Shown: positions 40,995 through 53,900 of the stretch, piece after piece | Layout of the letters: each line of letters begins with the position of its first letter | Numbering within the stretch: the stretch's first letter is position 1 | Assembly (NCBI GenBank): GCA_964035015.1 | Contig: OZ035998.1 | Location: 19,508,827 to 19,572,826, forward strand | DNA: 64,000 nucleotides | From: Corallium rubrum | Lineage: Eukaryota; Cnidaria; Anthozoa; Scleralcyonacea; Coralliidae | Direction: 5' to 3' | The notes under the pieces: model-generated | Seen by the model: the letters and a program-made list of their open reading frames with translations, nothing else | Database searches by the model: none | Told to the model about the DNA's origin: nothing | Translations under genes and position numbers: made by a program

Positions 40995-43900
40995 CTGAAA
41001 AGATAGTCAGGAGTTCTAAATATTCGTGGTTAAGAAGTATTATATGGCAGCAGCGCTGAGAGGTCCGAATACGGAAATCCTGTAATTTGATTGGTTCATA
41101 AGCGGTCGGATATTTCCCGTATCCACCCGCTCAGAGCGGAAGCTGCCGTTCGGACCGTAAGTTTTATAAACAAAATGGCAGTCATGTCAGTATATGCAAC
41201 AAGATGGATTATAATTTCAGAACTACTCATTTTTGAAATATATCGTGCAGGTATGTTGTTAGAAATTTTATAAGCTTTCATTTGATGTATAGTTCGAGTT
41301 TCCACGTTTTGTGAAAGTTTTTAAAATGTCCAAAACGTTCGCAACATTGTTCGTAATAATAATATAACATTTACTTCTCACAAGTATTAGAATTTCAGAT
41401 GATGAGTAATGATTTATTTAACGTCGTAAACACAGGATGTGGTCGCCCAATCATCCGAGCCAGAGGCTCATGTTAAAAGTGCACGACATAAACTAAGATC
41501 TAATGATTAAATAAATAATAAAACTATAAAAAAACATCGGTCCGATATTTCACTAGTACAGACCTCACGCTCGGTCAATAAGTAGCTAATATTTCATAAA
41601 CAAGTGGGAGTGTTTTACCAGGGGTTACAAACACGAGAGGACAATGAAAATCACGAGGCTGTTAACCAAGTAATTTTCATGGTTCTCGGGTCTTTGTAAA
41701 CATGAGAGAGAATAGTGAAAATCACGAGGCTGCAAGCCGCTAATTATCAACCTCTTTCCCAGGGCCCTTATCTCCGCTCCCCGCTCGCTGCGAAAAGTAC
41801 CCTGGCATGGGCTGGTCACGTGTCGCTGAACAAAAAATATCATTGTGGGAGGGGTCCTATTAATGTGCTTATTGTTACGCTCGACCAGACGCCATGTTGA
41901 AGTCTTCGAAGTGTTTAATACACCTTGGTTTCGTGTCTTAATTTTGCTATTATAAATAGTCATACTGGGACAACGTTTTACGATCAAAACAGGTGATTTG
42001 TTTGGAAAGTTTGTTCTTGGGTAGAGACTTACTTGCTGTTCTATCGACGGGCTATGGAAAGTCCTTAATCTTCCATGCGCTGCCTGCTTTGTTGTTTTGG
42101 AAGAAGAAACTGAAAGAGACTATTGACCATATCTTGACCAAGTAGTATATTTTCTCAATTGTGATTGTCGTCTCTCCTCTAAATTCCCTAATCCCCTCCC
42201 ATTAAATTATCTTTTGCTATCACCCAGAATCTAGGTGACACGTGATCAGCCCATGCCAGGGTACTTTTCGCAGCGAGTGGGGAGCGGAGATAAGGGCCCT
42301 AGGAATGAGGTTGGCTAATTATAGCTCATGAATTATTACACTCAAAATGAACTACCTTCCCACTTCCGCTTCTGTAGTTGGTTGTGTATTTCTGTAACCG
42401 CTACTGAAGCGTGAGGAAAGTCTAGCGATAAAAGTCGCCAATTCTTGATGTATACTCGTCTGTTGCTCTCGATTTGGGATAAATATCCATTGTATTATGA
42501 TTAAATGCCATTTCAAGCTAAATTATACTATTTATGTACAGTTTTCAACAAAACATTTTCCCTCAGGCTTCGGTAGCGGCTACAGAAATACAGTAACACG
42601 CAACGAACTACAGAAGAAGAAGTGGGAAGGTGTTTCCATTTTGACTGAGTTTGAGAAGTATTGTAACCGCACGTTTCATTACTCTTGTAAATCCCTACCA
42701 ATCAGGAGGGAAGAATTTCGTAACATGAGTTAGTCTTTTCGCTACCTGTTCAGCAGCCCACCGACGACTGCGTAGGAAGCTAAAATTAGGGCAAGTGTGC
42801 AATATAATAGTTTGCATACACATACCCTGACGGCCAAAATGAATGTATTATCAGACAATCTCAAACTCATTAATAATTCATGAGATAATCAGCCATTTAC
42901 AATAGTCCATTCAATCACCTGATTGACGTTGGATACGCCAGGAAAACACGCTAAAATCGTATACCACTCCAGATATTAGATGAAAACCGGTTTTCATCTA
43001 ATTCTTAAGATCTTAATTATCGATGCAAAACAAACAAGTTGCTGTATGAATAAATTTTACACACACTCGTGAATAAAATCTCATGAGGGTTTATTTTAAT
43101 TGTATTTTTCAATTGAAATCACTCGATTGAGATGCCATATCAACAACTCGTTTATCGTGTTTCATCAGGGGAATCCAAACACTCGAAAACAATAAAACAA
43201 CTCGGCCTTCGGCCTCGTGCTTTCATCATGTTTTCTCGTGTTTGGATCCCCTGATGAAACACTCAAACTCGTTGTTGATATATTACATATCGATTAAAAT
43301 TACGGCAAACACAAATGAACGTACTTTTTCAGAATATTAGGAAGAAATCATGTCCGATAATGAAATTCTTAGCTTATGGAAGAGTTTTCGAAAGAGAACG
43401 AGACACTTGAACTGGTTTCAGCCACCTTGTTATTTCTTTGGAATGCCAATTATAATTATAGAAAAATCCTGAACTAGACTATATAGAAATCAAAATTTTT
43501 CTTGTTTTCATACACTTCGAGATATAGGGATTCAAATCAAATATACCAAACTCTGCTGAAACTCTATTGTATTCTAAAAACATTACGCCGCAAAAGTTGA
43601 AAAACTTGCAGAAATATAAATCGGAATATGGTATAGTAGGTTAATACTGCCGAAACAGAGAACGTGAGTGGTCTAACGTTTCGAGCGAAGGCCCTTCGTC
43701 AGAGAGAAACGTTTCTCTCTGACGAAGGGCCTTCGCTCGAAACGTTAGACCACTCACGTTCTCTGTTTCGGCAGTATTAACCTACTATACCATATTTCGA
43801 TTGTTGTTTCAACACTGCCTACGCAGCACACTACTTTTATTACACTACTTGCAGAAATATAGGTGGATCGTCAATTTTGGTCACCAATGTATACCAGTGA

Positions 43901-46900
43901 CTATAAATTAAGATTATGTATAGTGGTTCGTGGTTGTTTCTGATAGTGTTATCCCTAATACTATCCCTAACAGCAATCCTAATCCAAAACATGCCTAAAC
44001 CTAACCCACCAGGCTTGTGTTAGTTATGTATTAACCAGCCTCTTACTCGAAAGTGGTTCTAATTCAGTTACTCTACTTCTGGATGCAGCCGTTACTCTAT
44101 AGTGGTGCTAAATCAAGTACTTGTGATTCTCACCTTTCAAGAGACAGACCCCATGCAATGACAGACACGTCTTCCGGTAAACCCATCGGTAACAACATTT
44201 CCGGTCGGAATACACCAGAATTGCCAACTTCGACCCATTTTTGTAATCCTAAAGATAACAGATTGTATACTTCAAAAACCTGGTTCTGTCCCGTCTTAAC
44301 ATGAACGTAAACGTTAAAGTTTCAGTTGTTTTTACTGTACAAGCTGTCGTAAGCACTGATCTCTATATAAACTGGATAGGCCATTCTCTATGGCCAGCAG
44401 TCAAACATTTCGTGGCAGTCGCCGCCATCTTATGTAGTGGAACATATGACGCATTGCGGCCTTAGAACTTGTTCCCAATCCCAAAGTTGACTAGCATAAG
44501 CTATCTTGACGTCAGCACGGTCAGATTATCCAGGGGAAGCAATATTAAGTACTCTGTGCCAGGGGAGACGGAAAAGCCGTAAAGCAAACAACAGATGCCA
44601 GTTCGTTTAGCTTTCGGCTGTTTAACAACAAATACAGTCCAAAGATGGCGAATATGCAACACAAAATATTGTTAAGGCATTAAGATTACCATAAAAGGTA
44701 CAATTTAAGACTTGGAATTGAATTCTTCGTAGATTTTATAGTCTGTTTTTCTGTTTATATTATCGTGAAGTTTCTTCGTTGTCGGCACTGAAGAAAAACA
44801 ACGAAATTTAAAGGTTTTACAGCTTAGTAATAGAAACAAATACAAGAAATTAGCGTTTTAAACCTTATTGAGTACTTCTTGTGTCCTAACATTCGTTTAA
44901 ATTTTCTTAAAGTAACTTTTTTTGTCTGTTTTCAAACTACAAAAGCTTATGAACTTCAGTGGCGGCCATCTTGGGTAGTGGTCACGTCATCATACAGCTG
45001 GCACGCAAAATCCGGCCCAATGGCCCATCCAGTTGTGTATAGAGATCAGTGACTCTAACCCACAACCTTCCAAAAACTAGCCGGACACTAACCATTGAGT
45101 CACTGGAACTCAGATGGCAGACCGAGGTTGTTTACGAGTATTTATACCTGGGATCGAGTATATACAGTAGCTGAGTTTTCTGAATTTTAACAATACTTAC
45201 CACAGCTTGTAAACAACTTCAAGTTAAAAACACTTTACCAGGGCCGTGTTACCAAGATGTTTCTAAAGGCGTGACGGTGAGTATGAAGCGTACGTGTCGT
45301 AATTTTGTCATGCATATAATAAATGAGTAATGATTTTGCTCGTACAATTAAGGATTTACACTACTCGTGATATTTGAAAATTATGCCAAATTGCACTCAC
45401 CTAACTGCTCGTGCAATTTTGGCAAAATTTTCAAATATCACTTGTAGTGTAAATCCTTAATTGTACTCGCTATCATATGATTACCTAAACAAATAACATA
45501 TCATAAACAACCTCGGTCCACCATCTGAGTTCCAGTGGCTCAACGGTTGGAGCGTCCGGCTGGCATTCGGACAACCTCGTACCTGGTTGCGGCTGGTCAC
45601 GTGCCGCCTAAATGAATTTTAAATCATGGGAGAGGTGGTAAGCTTTAGTAAGCTGCACACTCAATGACAATGCTACAACACAAGTCAGTTTTAATACTCA
45701 TATTCTAAAATCTGATATTAGATTTAGACGAACTATAAGTTTATTAAAAGAACGAAAAACGCGATTCAACAACTGTATTTATACCTGAGTTTCTATTGAT
45801 GACAAATGTGCGTGAAAGGACAGTCGGTTTGATGTTGTATAGTTGCAATATTTCGTGAACGTGGCTGAATCGCTTCTTTCGGCACTTTTCGCCGCGGTTA
45901 TTGCGGCATTGCCTGAAATGTCAATGCATTTTTGATGCGAGAGAGAGAGCGGTTTGGCTCTCGCAAACCAACGTCTTGAATTTTGTGAAATTTTGTAATC
46001 TTCTTTCACATGGCCTTTAGATTAAACGAGGAAGAATACTCGTCGCAAGGAAGTCTTTTGCCGTAAGACATTTCGGCTGAATAAAGCAGTTCAAAATTTG
46101 CCTGGTACAAATTCTTAACTTAAGGTACTTCACATCTCCAACACTGCGACCGGACCGACAAAGTCGATATGTATTCGACGGTATGTACATATTTAGTCGA
46201 TTGGTATATCTTCTTCGGGTTTTCTTTAACTTTTGGATTCGACATGATCTTTTGTTCTCCGACGACGTACACCACAGAAGAAAGCGAGATATGTTTTGTC
46301 AACACCGAGTAGATATTTTGCGATCAGACAGCCAGACAACGACGCCAGATGTAATACATTATTTGTATAAACAAAACGGTGAAGCGGTTGTAATTGTGCC
46401 TTTGTCACTCCTCCCTGAGTATTTTTTAAATCGTTAATTGAAAACCCCCAATTTTTAGGGGGCACGTGACCAGTCGCAACCAGGGTTTTTCCACTGACCT
46501 ATATATATAACTGGACTGCGTGCTCCTATTACTTTTGAGTTAAGAAAAGTGTCCCCATTTTCACTTTCAAAATGGCGGCATTTATGGGTCCTTTTGCTAA
46601 TGGTGAAGGTCGCTGACCGATACCTAAGATCTCTAGTTCGTGTTGGACATGTTCGGTATTTCGCTTTTTTTAAGAAAACTAAGCTATTTGGTCGGATAAA
46701 CTGTACGTATGTTGTAGCCAGATGAATTAGTTTTTTTCCTGTATATTTGATAGCTTCTACAGTGGTTTATTTCTCGAGAAAACATTCGGAGAAGACATTA
46801 TAATACGTACGGAAAAAAATTTCAAAATAGCGGCCGCTATTATGATTTGGACATGTTCGGTATTTCGCTTTTTTTAGGGAAACTAAGCTATTTGGTCGGA

Positions 46901-49900
46901 TAAAGTGTGCGTATGTTGTAGCAAGGTGAATTATCTTTCTGCCAATATATGTTATAACTTCTACAGTGGATTATTTCTTGAGAAAACGTTCGGAGTAGAC
47001 GGACTAATACTAGGCAAACTTTGTCGAATTTTGTCAGAATTTTTGCCAAGTCAGCATAATATCGTCCTGGTCTCGAGTTTGTGTAAACAAAAATATTTGC
47101 TGAGCGGCCCGGGATGTTTTCATGATAAGAGTCTTATTGTAGTTCTGAACTACAATAATAATATTCCTAGACAATTACTGTTGTAGCTTTCTAGCAGTCT
47201 GAATTAAAGACGTGCCGGCCGGCGGTACTGCACGAACACTTGGCACTAAATAAAATAAACAAGACTGTCAAAATACACATGGTCATGGAAATCTACAAAC
47301 ATTTCGTTTTACGAAGTCGCCAGCTCTATAAAGAACCGCTGAAAATCACGAGAAAATCGTAAAAAGCGAGGCGTACCGAGTTCTTCTTAGGGGCTGTTTA
47401 CATGGGAGGCGATATTCCTATTTGGTCAGACAAATAATCCAGCAGGCCACAAGAAATTAACAATGACCAACCTGCATGCATTAACTCTTTCCTGTCCGAA
47501 TTTATTGCTCTTTACTCTTTAGTATTTTGTTCTGGCTAATAACGCCAGACGATTTTATTCACCTCTGGGAAAGCCCTCGCATAGGAACGATTTATTAATA
47601 AAGTAAGAAAATCGCTTTGTATTTACAAAAATATTCTTTTTTCCTACGATAAGTACACGTCAGTGGTCGCTACCATTAGCAGAAGGACCCATAAATGCCG
47701 CCATTTTAAAAGTGAAAATGGGGACACATTTTTGGCCAGCACCCGCAGTCCAGTTATATATATAGGTCAGTGGGTTTTTCGCAGCGGTGGGCGGAGCAGC
47801 GGAGATAAGACCCTGGGTACGAAGAGATAAGACCCTGGCATTTGGAAGGTTGCAGGTTCGAGTCCCGTCTGGAGCTCAGAGTTTTCCGAGTGAAACTACT
47901 TACGACAGCTCGTATATAGCAAAAAGAACTGAAACTTTAACAAATTCAAGCTGAAAAGTGAAAACACTATATTTATGTATAAAATGTAAAAAGTTATTAA
48001 CAGTACCTTCGTGATAACTAAAGATTTCCATACTAGGCTCTGTGTAAGGATTATATGCTGGTTTAAAACGCAGTTTTTGCATTCCTTAAAACAAATGTAT
48101 TCATTAGTGATTAATACTTTCATTGTACTTAAAGAAATTCTTGAATACTGCTGGTCCTTACACAAAATCTCACAATAACGGTTTTAAAATAGATAAGAAC
48201 ATAAAAGAAATACTAGAAACCTGCACAGAAATACGGATGGTCAAAGTTAAAGCGAGATTATATGGAGTGTTTATATGGAGGCGAGCTTGTATTCCCGGAG
48301 CTTGGGTAATTGAATCCCTATAAGCATCTGCGCATTGGAGGCCAAAAGCTTGTTCTGGTCACGTGAATTTTCCACAGAAAGTTGGAACCGCATGTGATTG
48401 GTTCTTTGTTAATTATGCAATTTATCACGAATTCGCTAAAATTAGCTCGAGCACTTTAATATAAAGACATGGCGTTTGTCGAAACTTCGAAGTTAGATGG
48501 GTGAATGTTTTCAATGTGCTCTGCGACTCGTTTGTCATTTTTTTCAAATTGATAGCCTTTTCGAAGACCAAGTTAAGGCAATTAAAGCATTCTTTAAAGG
48601 AACGAATAGAAGCTGACATCAAAAAACTCCTGAGCAGCGGGGTTCTTTCCTTTAATTCGTGGTCGAGTTTTGTGAACAAAAAGTTCTCAATGTCTTCTTT
48701 ACTCGTTTTGCGCAAAATGCTGGGACTCTTCTTAGAGCACATATTCGAACACTCTCGGTTGATCTCCTTCAGATACAAAAGGACAGTTTGTTCTTTGACC
48801 TTTTCACAGCGCCAAGCTGCGCGCGCGATTTGTGTGTATGTCCCTCTACACAGCATTTTGCCAATAGAGCAAAGATCCTTGGACTGTACTTTAACAGAAA
48901 CAATTGTCGTTTGGGCAGTTGAAAAGTTATCCGCTTCGTGTGTGGCCCTCGTTGGTGTGGAAGTTGATCGCGGTTGAAAAGGAGATACTAGTGAGACGCC
49001 ATGAATAATAATAGCTATAATTATTCCTCACTGCGCGAATTAATCATTTTAATGCGATTAAAAATACACGTATCCACTCCGACCAGAACAAGCTTTTGGC
49101 CTCCAATGCGCAGACGCTTATAGGGATTCAATTACCCAAGCTCCGGAAATACAAGCGTCTGCACGCAGGCTATACAAGTTAGCCCACTTTGCCGAGATCT
49201 CGCTTATGCCGTTATTTCTTGTTAATTTTCATCTTGTGTTTATATGAGAGCCGGGCCAGCCCGCCTAGCCGAGATCTCGCTTTGTGAGACCGAGATCTCG
49301 GTTACCTCAGCTGGTTTGGCTCGCCTACCTGGGCTGGCACTAAAGCCTGCCGCACACGAGAGCTACTAGCTGAGTCGAAAACCTCGAGAGGCCGTCAGCT
49401 CAGCTCAGTGTTTCGCCGCAAACGTTGAGAAAAGTGCTGAGCTCAAAACAGCAAAAATGGCGCCAGTTATGAATCTCCATCAGATGGCTCTTCTTTTCAT
49501 TTTGTTAATGCGACGTCGACGGCGTCGTATGAGAGCGGCATGTCGACAGACATGGTCCCGGAGTTGGATTTAGAGACGACAAGGCCATGGCGTCTACGCT
49601 AATCTCCTTCGGGAGCTTTGCGCCGAGGACCCAGAGATGTTCAGACAGTATCACCGATTAGACATCGAATCTTTTAAGAAAATCTTAAGGATGGTAGGCC
49701 CAGTCATTCAGAAACAAGAAAGAAACTATGATGCGTGTAAGCACCACATCTCCACCAATTATCCTCTAAAAGGACGTCATTTACAAGTTCATTTGCATTC
49801 GCCATCATGGTCTGCATTTCCATCAGCTCTCACGTGAACAAACTATGGGTTTTCATTGGCCAGTTGATTTCAGCAGCTCAGCACGTAGCTCGCAACATCC

Positions 49901-50671
49901 GCAGACGTTGAGATTTTTTCCTTGCGAGGTGAAAAATATCAAACACGATAGATATTTTCCTCACGGCCTCGCGAGGCTAAATCCGCACGAAAATCATCCG
50001 CACACGAGAGAAACTTGCTGAGCTGACTGCCTCGCGAGGTGGCTGGCTTAGCTAGCAGCTCTCGTGTGCGGCTGGCACTAAGAGCTTCGTACGCGCGACA
50101 AAATTTCTTTTTATCAGCTTTTTTCAACATATTAACAATTCACAAGGTCTGCTTGTTCATGTACAGTTCATATTTAAAACAATGAGACTTCGTGTCTTAC
50201 CAGAACTGATAAATTATGCAATTAGCACAACAAGCAAGCCAGCCCAGCTAGGCGAGCAAGCCCTTCTCGTGTAAACACAATAAAATCATCTCGGCAAAGC
50301 AAGCTAGCTCGGGTACCCAGGCTATAAATACCCCCTTAGGCCAATTTATGTAAAAACGTGTACGGTCTTAAGGGTTCAGATATTCTCCATAGTTGTTATA
50401 TTTCGAGTTTCACAATCGAATTAATTTCCATCTTTAATGTTGAAGTTTGCTGCTCACCATTTAAACCAGGGTTGGTAGGTTCCAGCGCATGCTTAGAGCC
50501 AAATTCCGTTTGAAAAGTAGCCAAAATCTACCAAAGGAGGCCAAACTACTTTTTGTTGAAAAGAAGCCAAAAAGGAGCCAAATCGGACCGTTATGTCAGA
50601 GAAAAGCGCAAAAAAGCAAACTTTATTGACTATCAACTATCAAGTCTATCATACATAGTTGGTCCTTCTGT

Positions 50672-50706
<35 letters not shown>

Positions 50707-50904
50707 TAAAGCAAGTTTGTAACATGGATGTTACAAAGCTGGGGGATGGTTCAAGAGTGCTCGATACCATGAAAGGTAGAGCGTAATAAAATAGTTAAAA
50801 TGGTTTCGTCACTACTCCGAGTTTCACGCGTATTGCGATCTTCAGGTAACTCCTGAAGATCGCAATACGCGTGAAACTCGGAGTAGTGACGAAACCATTT
50901 TAAC

Positions 50905-50972
<68 letters not shown>

Positions 50973-53900
50973 CTTTCTAGTTTATATATATCTTTCTATG
51001 TTATATATATCTTTCTAGTTTCTTATAATTATAAGTGGATGAGTAAAATAGCAGCAATATACTGATTAATGTCATTAATCTTTGTCATTTTCGTTAGCAC
51101 AATCGTACATATTTTTAGAAGTAAACTCAAGCATTCACTTGGTCGCCACAAAGTTTATACAACAGTTCTGACTGAATTGAACCCTGATTGGCTAGAAATA
51201 CAACCAGGTTATCCTCTGGCTCTGACAATGACATTTACTACAAAAATTTACAATGCAAATACAATCAACCTCCATACAATCAATGTTTTTACAAAAAATT
51301 GATAAAATTTTCAAAAACTTCTTGTCAACTGTTAAGAGGCCAAAAAGGAGCCAAAAGGCCAAACATTTTTTTCGAGGCCAATAAAAAAATAAAGAAGCCA
51401 AAATCAAGTTTTGGCCTCCAAGAGGCCAAACTACCAACCCTGATTTAAACATAAGACAATTGAGGCTAAAAATAGCGTGATATAGTCCCTTTTATAACAT
51501 TGTTCAGCTAATAAGATAAATCCTTTACATATATGCATAGCTTGTTTCAAGACTCAATTGGACAAACAGATAAGTGAGTATAATTCTTATTTGGACACAA
51601 AAACTCAGTTTAATTTAGTTTACAAAAATGAAACATTCACGGAAACTTAATTTACGAAAACAATGCTCTTCTCAAGAGGCGTGCGAAACGGAAGGGCATA
51701 AAGAAATAAAATTGAGTTAATAGCTAAAATACAATTACTTATTACTGTTGTTACGTGACCGCTACACGCAACAAAAAGTGTAACCTCAGCTGTTTGGTTT
51801 TTACAATTATATATTTAATTAACAAGAAACTTAGAACAGATATTGAAAATGTATATAAACATTAAAACTAAACTAAAGTTCAGAAACTTATCTGTCGTCT
51901 GCGCACAACGAAACAGTCAATAGGATATTCCGGCAACAGGTATAACAATCCGTATGGACTTGAAAAGGAAGGAATAATAAAACCAACGGCAGGAATTCCA
52001 GGACTGACTTCGTAACCACTTTGATACATATAGCTCACTCTCATACACATGCATGCCTGAGAACTGTTCGATGGCTGCTTATATAGTTTCTAGAGTATAT
52101 AATTATAGTAACATACTTCATTCTATATATAATACATTTACGTAATTACTAAATGACATCATAGCTGACTCACGCTAAGTCACCACATTTACTAATTGGT
52201 TACAAGTATTTATTAAGTGTTCAGTGATCAAATAACGTCTAGTCAATTAACTGTCTTAGGATGGGCATATCCGTAACACTGTACATAAAGAACTAGACTT
52301 TCGAATAGTTCAATGGTCGTCATTGGCCAACACCAATAGTCAACACCCATAATTGCGGGCTCAGGTGACAAGACTGAGAGAAGAACGATACGATAATTAT
52401 TTTTTCTTGCGGATTTGACCAACGCCCCGGAGTGGTGCGAGTGTTCTTGAGTACAATCTGGCACGTACGTCTCTTCCGCAGAGCTGCGGCTTAAAATTTG
52501 ATCAATTCTTTGTAATTTCGGAAGCTAGAAAATACTGCGACGTTATGTCGGCATGCAGGTATAACGGTCTCTCAATACACACTGTATTTAAAACAAACAT
52601 CATAAAATCAAACTTACCTAACTTCTTAAAAAATTCGTGTATAACACCTATCAGATCTCCTAACGTTAAATTATAATCTGCTACTAATCCTTCGATCTGA
52701 TGAAACTCTGCCAAGTGCGTCGCATCTAGAGTTTCATTCCTGAATACACGGTCGATTGAGAAGTACCTCGCAGGAATGAGATGTTTCTACGAGAAAATTA
52801 AATTGCGATTAAAAATTGAAATTGGCATTATACAATATAAATGCAGTTTAGGGATATACTGTATTAGTATAATTTCATAGTTGAAAAGAGGCTTTCCAGC
52901 TTTCTGATTGGTCCGCTCAGCGGTGAATCTGAGGTAATAGTCACTGCCATTACATCACATCACATCACATCACATCACAAGAGATTGTTCTTCAAAAGTA
53001 GTTTTGGAAAAGAGACTGGTACTTATTCAACACTGCACTGACTTTACTCGTTTCAGTCTCCCCCTCGGAGTTGTCATTTTGAAGTATGAGATTTTAGAAT
53101 TTGTCGATTCATTGAAGTGTTGATTATTTTTTTTCAAAATGGGGGCTGTTGTTTTTGAGACAAACAAAAGGGAATAATACTGAAAACATTTATCACTGAG
53201 ATATTGTACATATCAAATATTGTAAAAACAAAACTTTATAAAGGTAAGGAAGTATATTTTCTATACTTCTTCGTAATTTTTGTATGTTTTGGCTAGGTTT
53301 TGGTCGTAGAAAAATGGAATCTGTTAGTTTTATATACAATACAAAAATTTAAAAGGTTTTTATCGAAACCCTTGTCGGATTTTGGGGCGTGAAGAAGGAA
53401 GAAAGCAAGTCAGCTGACGTGATGTGACGTGACCTGTCCATGTGTCTGACTTCTAATAAGATCATGGTCAACAACCAATGAAAACACGCATAGCAAGCGC
53501 AGAGTATTGTATAAAAAATAATATATAGTTATTGTACACTATGAGCGGCCGAACTGTATTACACTTTATTTTGCCATCTTTTCCGCAGAAAATCTTCAGA
53601 ATCCTGATAATATTAACTCTATGTAACTATCGTCAAAAGCAATCATGCATGGTTAACTTGACTTACCGTTTTAGCAAGTTTGTACAACATTCTTGAACTG
53701 ACAGCAGTGGTATGCGTTCTTAATATGTTTTTCTTCGCCTCTTCTATCTTCCAGTCGTACTGGTAGCTAAGAAAGAAGAGAGAAACATGGAACAATTGGA
53801 TAAATAGCATCTGGACATAGTCTCGTAGAAATAAATTGTCTGGAAACGCGTTGAACATCAAAGCGGTTAACAATGAGCCGCAATTTAAGTTGAAGGCTAT

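Larger units (their letters stand above)
49163..50335. mobile_element. TIR element enclosing a Harbinger-like element
   Basis: TATACAAGTTAGCCCACTTT, GCCGAGATCTCG and CCAGCCCGCCTAGCCGAG at 49168-49275 pair in inverted orientation with 50225-50335. The interior is taken up by the nested element at 49344-50078. Confidence 0.6.

Noticed and set aside
44053-44304. 83-residue plus-strand open frame
   Set aside because: It is antisense to the FARSA motif 3 exon, which has correct splice sites and strong family identity.
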